A stretch of DNA of 36,706 nucleotides, from positions 1 through 36,706 of the forward strand of contig CAZAAW010000024.1 of assembly GCA_964483325.1 (NCBI GenBank), read 5' to 3'. Below, piece by piece: positions 14,188-21,869 of the stretch. A program made the position numbers and the translations under genes. The notes beneath the pieces were generated by a model. It was given only the letters and a program-made list of their open reading frames with translations. It had not been told where the DNA came from and made no database searches. This DNA is from CAZAAW01 sp964483325. Lineage in GTDB: Bacteria; Pseudomonadota; Alphaproteobacteria; Rhizobiales; Kaistiaceae. Every line of letters starts with the position of its first letter. Positions within the stretch are counted from its first letter, which is position 1.

Positions 14188-16191
14188 ATGGCGGGAACGA
14201 GCACGGCAGTGCCGCAACGCCCGGCCGCGGCGGTGGCGGTTCCCATGGTGGCGGTTCCCGTGGTGGCGGTTCCTATGGAGCGCGACCGCTACCTGCCCGA
14301 GGTCAACGGCCTGCGGGCGCTGGCGGTTCTCGCGGTCATCGCCTACCACCTCGATCTTGCCGTCGTCCCGGGCGGGTTTCTCGGCGTCGACGCCTTCTTC
14401 ACCATCTCCGGCTTCGTCATCACCCGGTCGATCTTCGGCGGCATGGACCGCGGCACGTTTAGCCTGCCGCGCTTCTATTATGCGCGGCTGCGGCGGCTGT
14501 TCCCGGCCCTCCTGGTCACGGTCGCCGCGACGGTCCTCGTTGCGATCGCCCTGTTCCCGCCGGCGGCACTCGTCCGGACCAGCCTCCAGAGCCTCGCCGC
14601 ACTGGCGTCGGTGTCGAACATCCTGTTCTGGTCGCAGGACGACTATTTTTCGCCGGCCGCCAGCAGTAGCCCCTTCCTGCATACTTGGTCGCTCGGTGTC
14701 GAGGAACAGTTCTATCTGTTCTGGCCGCTCTTCCTGCTCCTGCTGTTCCGCCTCGCGCCGCGATTCGTTCCGTTGGCCATGGCCGCGCTGTTCCTGATCG
14801 GACTGGCGATCGCCGACGTAACGGTGCGGACCTACCCCGTCACCGCCTTCTACTGGATGCCGTTCCGCATCTTCGAGTTTGCGGCAGGTGGTTTCATCGC
14901 CACGTGGAGGCCGGAGGTCCGGCCGCGGGGATGGAAAGCCGAGGCGGTCATGGCCGGCGGCCTTGCGGTGCTCGTCGCGTCCTTCCTGGTCTATGGCGAA
15001 TCGACGCCGGTGCCCGGCTTGCAAACATTGGTTCCCGTCCTGGCCGTCGCGGCTGTCATCCGCGCCGGCCATGCGCGTTACGTCGACGTCCTCCTAACGA
15101 ATCCGGTCTCGGCGGCGCTCGGACGGGCCTCCTATTCACTCTACCTGGTGCACTGGCCGATCGTCGTCTTCTGGAAGTGGATCGCCGATCGGCCACTGAC
15201 GATTCTCGATATGGTGGCTGCGGCAGCCGTGACGTTATTCGCCGGCCTCCTGCTGCACGTCCTTGTCGAGCGTCGTTTCCGCTACCACGACTTCCTGCGC
15301 CGCCATGGCGGCGGCCGGCTGGCGCCGGCAGGCTTCGCCGCACTGCTGGTCGTGGTCGGCGCGACCTCAGGGGCGGCCTGGGGCCAAGGCGGTTGGGTCT
15401 GGCGGTCGGCCCATTATCTGCCCGAGGGCTTCTTGCGTGAGCAGATGCAGCATCGGTACGCCAATCTTCCCAAGGTCTGCAATCTCGGCAATGGCCTTCA
15501 CTGCCTGACGCCACCTCCGGCTGATCGCGAACGGGTCCTAGTGATCGGCGACAGCCACGCCACCGACGGGCTTAACATCCTGCTTCCGAGTCTCAGCAAC
15601 CAATACATTGTCATCGATGAAATCCCGGGCTGTCCGCCGTTCGAGCCCGCATCGCCGCTGTGGAATCTTCCCAACATAAAGCCGGCGTGCGTTGCCGGGA
15701 ATGCGCGGCGCTTCGATCCCGCCTTCGTGCGGAACTTCGACCTTATCGTCCTAAGCGTCTTCTGGAGCTGGTATCAGGCGAGCGACGCCGATCCGTTCCT
15801 GACGCTGATCCAGAAGGCCGCGCCGGAGGCGAAGATCATCGTCCTCGACAACTACATCGAACTGAAGGAGCTCTGCAGCGACCGTCTCGAGCGCTATGGC
15901 CTCGACTCGTGCTTCGTCCCTGACAACATCCGCAGCCGCTTCCGCTATGAAGACGATCTGCGAGCGCTGGCTGAACGGCACGGCGCTCTCTTTCTCAGCA
16001 AGCGAGACCTCCTCTGCAAGGGCGACGATTGCGCTTTCTACGCAGACGAAGCGCATCGCATCCCCTTCACATGGGATGCGCATCATCTCAGCCTGGAGTT
16101 CGCGGAAATGATCGGCGAGCGCGCCAAACCGCTGCTGCAGGCCTCCATCTCCCGCAATGCGAACCGGCTGGCGGGCACCGCTTCGCCGTAA
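14188..16191 (+). CDS. Acyltransferase-3 membrane protein with C-terminal SGNH domain (OafA/YrhL type)
   Basis: This 667-residue protein probably O-acetylates an envelope or secreted polysaccharide. The N-terminal half is the acyltransferase-3 domain with about ten helices. It starts with YLPEVNGLRALAVLAVIAYH (conserved His), then PGGFLGVDAFFTISGFVIT, RRLFPAL and HTWSLGVEEQFYLFWPL. The C-terminal periplasmic SGNH domain has VLVIGDSHATDG (nucleophile Ser) and the DAHHLS block (Asp/His). The start is uncertain: ATGs at 14188, 14245 and 14275 are in frame, and the last two are created by a 15-bp tandem repeat. The 14275 start fits the family best, while 14188 is only 31 bp from the tRNA end. Parts of the 3' half look less GC-biased than neighbours, a hint of transfer. 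Confidence 0.9.
   Translation: MAGTSTAVPQRPAAAVAVPMVAVPVVAVPMERDRYLPEVNGLRALAVLAVIAYHLDLAVVPGGFLGVDAFFTISGFVITRSIFGGMDRGTFSLPRFYYARLRRLFPALLVTVAATVLVAIALFPPAALVRTSLQSLAALASVSNILFWSQDDYFSPAASSSPFLHTWSLGVEEQFYLFWPLFLLLLFRLAPRFVPLAMAALFLIGLAIADVTVRTYPVTAFYWMPFRIFEFAAGGFIATWRPEVRPRGWKAEAVMAGGLAVLVASFLVYGESTPVPGLQTLVPVLAVAAVIRAGHARYVDVLLTNPVSAALGRASYSLYLVHWPIVVFWKWIADRPLTILDMVAAAAVTLFAGLLLHVLVERRFRYHDFLRRHGGGRLAPAGFAALLVVVGATSGAAWGQGGWVWRSAHYLPEGFLREQMQHRYANLPKVCNLGNGLHCLTPPPADRERVLVIGDSHATDGLNILLPSLSNQYIVIDEIPGCPPFEPASPLWNLPNIKPACVAGNARRFDPAFVRNFDLIVLSVFWSWYQASDADPFLTLIQKAAPEAKIIVLDNYIELKELCSDRLERYGLDSCFVPDNIRSRFRYEDDLRALAERHGALFLSKRDLLCKGDDCAFYADEAHRIPFTWDAHHLSLEFAEMIGERAKPLLQASISRNANRLAGTASP
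14232..14276 (+). repeat. Triplicated 15-bp unit at the 5' end of the acyltransferase gene
   Basis: Three contiguous units, GGTGGCGGTTCCCAT, GGTGGCGGTTCCCGT and GGTGGCGGTTCCTAT, occupy 14232-14246, 14247-14261 and 14262-14276. They encode a VAVPM/VAVPV-type pentapeptide repeat if translated, and each unit offers a potential ATG or GTG start at its junction. Fifteen bases keeps the frame, so copy-number change would alter the start context without a frameshift. Confidence 0.85.
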
Positions 16192-16192
16192 G

Positions 16193-16909
16193 TCAGGTAT
16201 AGGACTTGGGCAGGTGCGCGGCGATGCGCGCCCGCACCAGCTGGTAGCATTCGCAGGAGGCCTGGACGAGGCGGTAACGGTCGGTGATGGTGATCTGGCG
16301 CCGGCCGCGGCGAACCAGCCCGGCCTGCTCCAGGTCCTGCGCCGCGATCGTCACCGTCGGCCGCTGCACGCCCAGCATCTCGGCCAGCAGATCGTGGGTC
16401 AGCGGCAGCGTATCGCTGTCGCTGCGGTCGCGCATCATCAGCAGCCAGCGCGCCAGCCGCTGCCGGACGCTGTGAGCACCGTTGCAGGCACCGGAGACGA
16501 GGATCTGCTCCATGAAGGCCTGCACATAGGCGAACATCAGGGAGTGAAAGGTCGGCAGCGCCTGCATCGCCTGCACGAAGGCGGAGCGCGACATGCGGAT
16601 GGCGGTGCCCGGCACCTGCACCAGCAGGCGGGTCGACGACATCTCGGCGCCCAGAACCGCTTGCGCACCGGTGAAACCCTCGCGGCCGATGGTCGCCATT
16701 TCGATGATGCTGCCGTCGCCATAGACCGCAACGACCGAGATGACGCCGCTATTGGGGAAGAACACCGTGTCGAGCGCGGTGTCGGCGTCGAGCAGCACCT
16801 GCTTGGAACGGAGCGGGATATGCTCGAGCTGCGGCCGGAGGAGTTCAAGGTCCCGAGGCGGAAGCGCCAGAAGCAGCCGGTTCTTGGGACTTTCCAAGGC
16901 GAGCGTCAT
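16193..16909 (-). CDS. Crp/Fnr-family transcriptional regulator
   Basis: This 238-residue regulator has an N-terminal cyclic-nucleotide-binding-like beta-barrel (about residues 15-125, with DTVFFPNSGVISVVAVYGDG and GREGFTGAQAVLG). The C-terminal winged helix (about 155-220) has LTHDLLAEMLGVQRPTVTIA as its helix-turn-helix. The barrel lacks an obvious cAMP-binding RxS pocket, and there is no Fnr-type N-terminal cysteine cluster, so the ligand is unknown. I choose ATG 16907-16909 since it begins near the family start (MTLALESPKNRLL); the longer form has an unconserved 17-residue extension. It converges on the acyltransferase gene, one base from its stop, and stands downstream of merR. Confidence 0.9.
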   Translation of the reverse strand: MTLALESPKNRLLLALPPRDLELLRPQLEHIPLRSKQVLLDADTALDTVFFPNSGVISVVAVYGDGSIIEMATIGREGFTGAQAVLGAEMSSTRLLVQVPGTAIRMSRSAFVQAMQALPTFHSLMFAYVQAFMEQILVSGACNGAHSVRQRLARWLLMMRDRSDSDTLPLTHDLLAEMLGVQRPTVTIAAQDLEQAGLVRRGRRQITITDRYRLVQASCECYQLVRARIAAHLPKSYT

Positions 16910-16969
16910 AAACCGAGGAACGGCCGCCCGCGCTGTTAGGTTCCCGCTTGCCGGCGGCAATCGCCGCGG

Positions 16970-17497
16970 TCAGCGCGCCTGATCGAGAATGCGCTTGCAC
17001 TCCAGGAGCTCGGCGAGCGTCGCCTGCAGCAGCGCCGTTTCGTCGCCGCTTCGGGCCCGGCCGGACGGGCGCACAAGCGTATCGGGCGTGCCACGGCCCG
17101 GCGGTTCGGGCACCCGTGCCGGTGCCGCGGCCGGGCGAGTGGCCATGGCCGGTGCGTCGATGGCCTCCTCGGGTGCCGGCTCCGGCATGGCCTCCAGCAT
17201 CGGCGCTTCGCCGCGGCCGGCGGCGACGACGAAGCGCGGCCCCTGTTCCTTGAGGATCCGCTGCACGCCCTTGATTGTGTAGCCTTCGCCGTAGAGCAGC
17301 GTGCGGATGCCGCGCAGCAGCTCGACATCCTGCGGACGGTAATAGCGCCGCCCGCCGCCGCGCTTCATCGGCCGGATCTGGCCGAAGCGGGTTTCCCAGA
17401 AGCGCAGCACATGCTGCGGCAGGTCGAGTTCGTCGGCGACTTCGCTGATGGTGCGGAACGCGTCCGGCGACTTGTCGCCCGCCTCCCCGTCGGTCAT
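16970..17497 (-). CDS. MerR-family transcriptional regulator (alphaproteobacterial ihfA-linked type)
   Basis: This 175-residue protein has an N-terminal MerR DNA-binding domain: FRTISEVADELDLPQHVLRFWE is the helix-turn-helix, followed by a wing with RRYYRPQDVELLRGIRTLLYG. The C-terminal part is Ala/Pro-rich and low-complexity, then a short helix. No metal-binding cysteine set is present, so it is not a metal sensor of the MerR or CueR kind. Its ATG overlaps the ihfA stop by four bases (ATGA), so the pair is translationally coupled. The same linkage is seen widely in Rhizobiales, but the ligand and targets are not known to me. Confidence 0.92.
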   Translation of the reverse strand: MTDGEAGDKSPDAFRTISEVADELDLPQHVLRFWETRFGQIRPMKRGGGRRYYRPQDVELLRGIRTLLYGEGYTIKGVQRILKEQGPRFVVAAGRGEAPMLEAMPEPAPEEAIDAPAMATRPAAAPARVPEPPGRGTPDTLVRPSGRARSGDETALLQATLAELLECKRILDQAR

Positions 17498-17808
17498 CCG
17501 CCCTGCCCGTCGAGCATGCCGGCGTTGATCTTCTGCTTCAGCACATTGCTCGGCTTGAAGACCATGACGCGGCGCGGCGAGATCGGCACTTCCTCGCCCG
17601 TCTTGGGGTTGCGGCCGACGCGCTGCCCCTTGGAGCGGACGATGAAGGAACCGAAGGAGGACAGCTTCACTGCCTCGCCGCGCACGATGCTGTCGGTGAT
17701 CTCGTCGAGGACCAGCTCGACCAGTGCCGCAGATTCGGTGCGGGACAGGCCCACGCGGCGATACACAGCCTCGCAAAGATCGGCTCGCGTAACCGTCTTG
17801 CCGCTCAT
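17494..17808 (-). CDS. ihfA: Integration host factor subunit alpha
   Basis: IHF is a heterodimeric DNA-bending protein used in transcription, replication and recombination. The 104-residue product starts MSGKTVTRADLCEAVYRRVG, has the core VKLSSFGSFIVRSKGQRVGRNPKTG, with the intercalating proline at residue 68, and ends in the C-terminal helix VMVFKPSNVLKQKIN. The KTGEEVPI arm sequence fits IhfA better than HU. It lies 122 bp downstream of fabH and is coupled to merR by a 4-bp overlap. Length is normal. Confidence 0.96.
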   Translation of the reverse strand: MSGKTVTRADLCEAVYRRVGLSRTESAALVELVLDEITDSIVRGEAVKLSSFGSFIVRSKGQRVGRNPKTGEEVPISPRRVMVFKPSNVLKQKINAGMLDGQGG

Positions 17809-17930
17809 GCTCCGGTCGTCCCTGGAAAAAGTCTGGGGCTGCCGCCCCTGGCGAGATGCGAACCCTATTGCCTTGCCGGGAACGGGTCAACACAGGGCCC
17901 GCTAAGCCATGGCGCCAATAGGGAATTCCG

Positions 17931-18908
17931 CTACCAGCGCAGCAGCAGCGCGCCCCAGGTGAAGCCGCCGCCCATCGCTTCCAGAAGAACGAGGTCGCCG
18001 CGGCGGATGCGGCCGTCCGCCACCGCGACAGCGAGGGCGAGCGGAATGGAGGCGGCCGAGGTGTTGCCGTGATCGGCGACAGTCCGCACCACCTTCTCAA
18101 GAGGAATGCCGAGCTTGCGGGCGCTGCCGTCGATGATGCGGATATTGGCCTGATGCGGCACGAACCAGTCGATATCGGCCGCGCTATAGCCGGTGGCGGC
18201 AAAGACGTCCTCGATGACATCCGAGATCATGCCGACGGCATGGCGGAAGACCTCCCGCCCCTCCATCCGCAGATGCCCGACGGTGCCGGTCGAGGACGGG
18301 CCGCCGTCGACGAACAGCTTGTCGCGATAGCGGCCGTCGGAGCGCAGTTGCGCCTTGAGGATGCCGCGGCCTTCCGGACCTTCCGGCTGCTCCTCGAGGC
18401 CGAGCACCACGGCCCCGGCGCCGTCGCCGAAGAGGACGCAGGTCGACCTGTCGGTCCAGTCGAGAATGCGCGAGAAGGTCTCGGCGCCGATCACCAGCGC
18501 CCGGCGCGCCGCGCCCGACTTCAGCAGCGCATCGGCGGTGGTGAGCGCATAGACGAAGCCGGAGCAGACCGCCTGCATGTCGAAGGCGGCGCCATGCGTC
18601 ATGCCGAGCTTGTTCTGGATGGTGACGGCAGTGGCCGGAAACGTGTCGTCCGGCGTCGCCGTCGCCACGACGATCAGGTCGATGTTCTCGATACCGAGGC
18701 CGGCATTGGCGAGCGCCTGGCGCGCTGCGGCGGTGCCGAGATCGGAAGTTAGCTCGCCTGCCGCCGCGATATGGCGGCGGCGGATGCCGGTGCGCTGGAC
18801 GATCCATTCGTCCGAGGTTTCCACCATCCGGGAGAGTTCGTCATTGGTGAGGATGCGCTCGGGAAGGTAGCTGCCTGTCCCGAGCACGACGGAGCGGCTG
18901 ACTGTCAC
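17931..18908 (-). CDS. fabH: 3-oxoacyl-[acyl-carrier-protein] synthase III
   Basis: FabH (KAS III) condenses acetyl-CoA with malonyl-ACP to start fatty-acid synthesis. The 325-residue product has active-site Cys115 in DMQAVCSGFVYA, His252 in WFVPHQANIRII and Asn282 in DHGNTSAAS, the Cys-His-Asn triad of the family. The GTG start at 18906-18908 overlaps the plsX stop by four bases (GTGA), and the N-terminus SRSVVLGTGSYLPERILTN fits from there. plsX-fabH is a conserved pairing of phospholipid and fatty-acid initiation. Confidence 0.97.
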   Translation of the reverse strand: MTVSRSVVLGTGSYLPERILTNDELSRMVETSDEWIVQRTGIRRRHIAAAGELTSDLGTAAARQALANAGLGIENIDLIVVATATPDDTFPATAVTIQNKLGMTHGAAFDMQAVCSGFVYALTTADALLKSGAARRALVIGAETFSRILDWTDRSTCVLFGDGAGAVVLGLEEQPEGPEGRGILKAQLRSDGRYRDKLFVDGGPSSTGTVGHLRMEGREVFRHAVGMISDVIEDVFAATGYSAADIDWFVPHQANIRIIDGSARKLGIPLEKVVRTVADHGNTSAASIPLALAVAVADGRIRRGDLVLLEAMGGGFTWGALLLRW

Positions 18909-19975
18909 GCAGCACCCGCCTCGGTGGGCTGCGCTGCCCGCCACGCCGCTCCGCTGCGCGGATAGAGGCTGAGGTCGTGTCCGATCTTGGCCTGCAATTC
19001 GTTGCGCACCATCGCGTATCCGGTCTTCACCGCGTTGGCGAAGCTGGCGGTGTCGGCACCGCCATGGCTCTTGATGACGAGGCCGTTGAGGCCGAGGAAG
19101 ACGCCGCCATTGGCGCGCGCCGGGTCGAGCTTGTGGCGCAGGCTTTCGAAGGCCGGCCGGGCCAGGAGATAGCCGATGCGCGCCCGCAGCGTGCGGCTCA
19201 TCTCCTCGCGCAGATAGGCGGCGATCTGGCGCGCCGTCCCCTCCGCCGTCTTCAGCGCGATATTGCCGGAAAAGCCTTCCGTCACCACCACGTCGACCGT
19301 GCCCTTGCCGATATCGTTGCCCTCGACGAAGCCGACATAGTCGATATTCGGCATGTTGGCTTCCTTGAGCAGCTGGCCGGCGGTGCGGACCTCTTCCAGG
19401 CCCTTCACCTCCTCGACGCCGATATTGAGGAGGCCGACGGTCGGGCGTGTCTTGCCGAACAGCGCCCGCACCATGGCGCCGCCCATGACGGCGCAATCGA
19501 CAAGCTGCTGGGCGTCGGCGCCGATCGAGGCGCCCATGTCGAGGACGACGCTCTCGCCGCGCACGGTCGGCCACAGGCCGGCGATGGCCGGCCGTTCGAT
19601 GCCGGCCATGGTGCGCAGGCAGAAGCGCGACATCGCCATCAGCGCGCCGGTATTGCCGGCGGAGACGGCGACGTCCGCCTCCCCCGTCTTAACCGCCTCG
19701 ATTGTCCGCCACATGCTCGATTTCCAGCGGCCGCGCCGCAGCGCCTGGCTGGGCTTGTCGGTCATCTTCACCGTCACTTCGCAGTCGATGACCGTGGCGG
19801 CAGCGGCAAGGCGCGGATAGGCCCGGAGCGCCGGCTCGACCTGCGCCGCCTCGCCATAGAGGCGGTAGCGCGTGTCCGGCAGCTCGGCGAGAGCGCGATC
19901 GACCCCGGCCAGGGTGACGGCGGGGCCATGGTCGCCGCCCATGGCATCCACGGAAATGGTGACGAAATCGGGCAT
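18905..19975 (-). CDS. plsX: Phosphate acyltransferase PlsX
   Basis: PlsX makes acyl-phosphate from acyl-ACP, the acyl donor for PlsY in phosphatidic-acid synthesis; it is a peripheral membrane enzyme. The 356-residue product starts MPDFVTISVDAMGGDHGP and has SAGNTGALMAMSRF, GLLNIGVEEVKG, VVTEGFSGNIALKTAEG and LGLNGLVIKSHGG, all typical. The reading frame is intact and length normal. It is followed by fabH with a 4-bp overlap and preceded, after 132 bp, by yceD. Confidence 0.97.
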   Translation of the reverse strand: MPDFVTISVDAMGGDHGPAVTLAGVDRALAELPDTRYRLYGEAAQVEPALRAYPRLAAAATVIDCEVTVKMTDKPSQALRRGRWKSSMWRTIEAVKTGEADVAVSAGNTGALMAMSRFCLRTMAGIERPAIAGLWPTVRGESVVLDMGASIGADAQQLVDCAVMGGAMVRALFGKTRPTVGLLNIGVEEVKGLEEVRTAGQLLKEANMPNIDYVGFVEGNDIGKGTVDVVVTEGFSGNIALKTAEGTARQIAAYLREEMSRTLRARIGYLLARPAFESLRHKLDPARANGGVFLGLNGLVIKSHGGADTASFANAVKTGYAMVRNELQAKIGHDLSLYPRSGAAWRAAQPTEAGAA

Positions 19976-20107
19976 TCAGCTCCGTTCTTCGAGACGCCGG
20001 CAAGGCCCACCCGCCGGGCGGCGGCACAGAAGCGGCCGGCAGACCATAGCTATTTCACGAGCCCTTACAACCGCGCCAGCCGCGCCGCGCCAAGGCGCCG
20101 CGGCATC

Positions 20108-20638
20108 TCAGCGCCCATCCTCCGGCTTGAGCTTGCGGAGGGCGGCGAAAGGCGAATCGGCGGCACGGTCCTCATCATTAAGGCCGGCCGGCAGCTCGGC
20201 GCCAGGGACGCGCGGATAGGGGTCGATCGCCATGGCGACATGCTCCAGCGCCAGGGCACCGACATCGATGCTGGAGCCGGCATAGGTCTCCGGCTCATCG
20301 TCGCCGACCTCGACGACGACCTCATGCACCGCCGGCGCTTCCTCGCCGGCCGGGACGAGGCGGAGATCGATCGTCTCGTCGATATGCTGCGCCACCGGCT
20401 CCAGCGTCACGACGCAGCTCTGGACGATATCGGCGACGACGCGCCCGTCGATGCGGACGGTGCGGTCGCGGTCGCGCGAGACCTCGACGGCGCCACCGAG
20501 CGCCGTGACGGCAACGAGGCGGAAGGCGGCGGCGATCCTCTCCCGTTCGGCGGGCGAGGCGTCGATCTGCAGCGTCAGGCCGGCGCTCGGGATCGCCTCG
20601 ACATCGACGAAGCGGGGCAGCAGCGGTTCGTCCTTCAT
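20108..20638 (-). CDS. yceD: YceD/DUF177 family protein
   Basis: This 176-residue protein belongs to the YceD (DUF177) family, linked in E. coli and plants to large ribosomal subunit/23S rRNA accumulation. Visible marks are VVADIVQSCVVTLEPVAQHIDE, with the conserved single cysteine, and the acidic C-terminal segment ending SPFAALRKLKPE, the usual family tail. rpmF, often next to yceD in other phyla, is not here; this is usual for alphaproteobacteria. The ATG overlaps the upstream chaperone gene's stop by four bases. Confidence 0.9.
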   Translation of the reverse strand: MKDEPLLPRFVDVEAIPSAGLTLQIDASPAERERIAAAFRLVAVTALGGAVEVSRDRDRTVRIDGRVVADIVQSCVVTLEPVAQHIDETIDLRLVPAGEEAPAVHEVVVEVGDDEPETYAGSSIDVGALALEHVAMAIDPYPRVPGAELPAGLNDEDRAADSPFAALRKLKPEDGR

Positions 20639-21213
20639 GACGCCTCCCCCGTCAGTCCTTCCGGCGCCGGAAAGGCCAGCGTTCCGCGGGCGATGGCGGC
20701 GATCGGCTGGGTCTCCAGCGCCGTCACGGCGGCGAGAGCATAGAGCGCCAGCGGCACGGCGGACGGCGCCTCCGGGCCGGTGAAGAGATTGCGGGCAAGC
20801 GCCGTGGCGAGATCGTCCGGATCGCCCTGCTGCAGGCCCTCGCCATAGGCCGCGAGCCGGCCGTAGAAACTCTCGGCGATCTTGCGCATCTTGCGCGGCA
20901 CCGACATGTCGCCCGCCCCCATCTCGCGCAGCGAGCGGTCCATGTCGGCGACGAAGAGATCGAAGACGCGCTGGGTCAGGTCCTGGCCGGTCTCGCCCTC
21001 CCGGCCGAGGCGGTGGAAAAGCAGCACCTGGTGCAGGACCACCATCTCGAAACGGCCGTCGAGCGTATCGGGCACGCCATAGCGCAGATAGAGGGCGGGC
21101 TGGCGCGCCTGCGCCACGATCACGCCGTAAAGCGCATATGCTATCCCGTCCTCTTCGCGACGCGCGCGCCTCAAAAGTCGGGCGAACATGAGGTTTTCCG
21201 ATTGCTCCGCCAC
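20635..21213 (-). CDS. Ubiquinol-cytochrome c chaperone (CBP3 family)
   Basis: This 192-residue protein belongs to the CBP3/UQCC1 family, which assists cytochrome b and bc1-complex assembly at the inner membrane. Diagnostic segments are ALYGVIVAQARQPALYLRYGVPDTLDGRFEM (first part), then LFHRLG, VFDLFVADMDRSLREMGAGDMSVPRKMRK and FYGRLAAY. It is almost entirely helical and has no signal peptide. Its last codons overlap the yceD start (ATGA). It is divergent from bamE, 92 bp away, as commonly seen in Rhizobiales. Confidence 0.93.
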   Translation of the reverse strand: MAEQSENLMFARLLRRARREEDGIAYALYGVIVAQARQPALYLRYGVPDTLDGRFEMVVLHQVLLFHRLGREGETGQDLTQRVFDLFVADMDRSLREMGAGDMSVPRKMRKIAESFYGRLAAYGEGLQQGDPDDLATALARNLFTGPEAPSAVPLALYALAAVTALETQPIAAIARGTLAFPAPEGLTGEAS

Positions 21214-21305
21214 CGCCGTCGCGCAGCGGCCAACTGCGTCAAGGCGTTGCGTCGAGCCCTAGCGTAGGCTAGGGAAAAAGCCAAGCTACGGGCCGGGAGT
21301 CGGGC

Positions 21306-21818
21306 ATGCCCTTGAAAATCAGTCACGCGTATCCTCATTCCCGTATGGCGGGCCTCGTTTTGGCCGGGACCATGCTGGCCGGCCTTGCCGCCTGTCAGGG
21401 CGGCGGCGGCCTTCCGACGCTGGGCGGCGGCATCGCCAAGACGACCGAGCATGGCTATGTGGTGTCGGAGATGGCGCTGCAACAGGTGCCGGTCGGATCG
21501 AGCCAGGACCAGGTGCTCATCGCGCTGGGCACGCCCTCGACCACCGGCAATGCCGACGGCGAGGTCTATTACTATATCAGCCAGACCCGGCGCCGCCCGG
21601 TGCAGTTCATGGATGCCAAGGTCGTCGACCAGCGGATCCTGGCGGTCTATTTCGACAACAGCGGCAAGGTCCGCCAGATCGCCCATTACGGGCTGCAGGA
21701 CGGTCGGGTCTTCGACTTCGTGTCCCGCACCACGCCGACCGGCGGCAAGGACCTCAACTTCATCCAGCAGATGCTGTCCGGCGCCGGGCCCAGCCCGCGC
21801 AGCGTCTTCGGCGGCTGA
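21306..21818 (+). CDS. bamE: Outer membrane protein assembly factor BamE (lipoprotein)
   Basis: BamE is an outer-membrane lipoprotein of the BAM complex that inserts beta-barrel proteins. The 170-residue precursor has a lipobox LAGLAAC with the lipidated Cys30, followed by Gln, consistent with outer-membrane sorting. The SmpA/OmlA domain then shows VPVGSSQDQVLIALGTPSTTG and YYYISQ. Two starts are possible (ATG 21306 or the Met at residue 14); the first gives a longer, basic n-region. A strong terminator follows the stop. Confidence 0.93.
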   Translation: MPLKISHAYPHSRMAGLVLAGTMLAGLAACQGGGGLPTLGGGIAKTTEHGYVVSEMALQQVPVGSSQDQVLIALGTPSTTGNADGEVYYYISQTRRRPVQFMDAKVVDQRILAVYFDNSGKVRQIAHYGLQDGRVFDFVSRTTPTGGKDLNFIQQMLSGAGPSPRSVFGG

Positions 21819-21833
21819 CGCCGCCGGAAAGGC

Positions 21834-21864
21834 GACGGGCGGCCAAGGAGCCGCCCGTCCTTTT
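21834..21864 (+). terminator. Rho-independent terminator of bamE
   Basis: A perfect 10-bp GC stem (21834-21843 with 21850-21859, 6-nt loop) is followed by CTTTT on the plus strand, 15 bases after the bamE stop. It lies between convergent bamE and hppA, but its T run is on the bamE side only. Confidence 0.85.
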
Positions 21865-21869
21865 GCCTC

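Noticed and set aside
14157..16191. A genomic island integrated at tRNA-Pro
   Set aside because: There is no integrase gene and no second copy of the tRNA 3' end in the window. A tRNA next to a cell-surface gene is suggestive but not enough to call an island.
17498..18220. An apparent N-terminal extension of MerR reaching into ihfA and fabH
   Set aside because: The open frame continues upstream of the MerR ATG, but that part is a shadow of ihfA and fabH, and the ATGA overlap at 17494-17497 gives a normal start.
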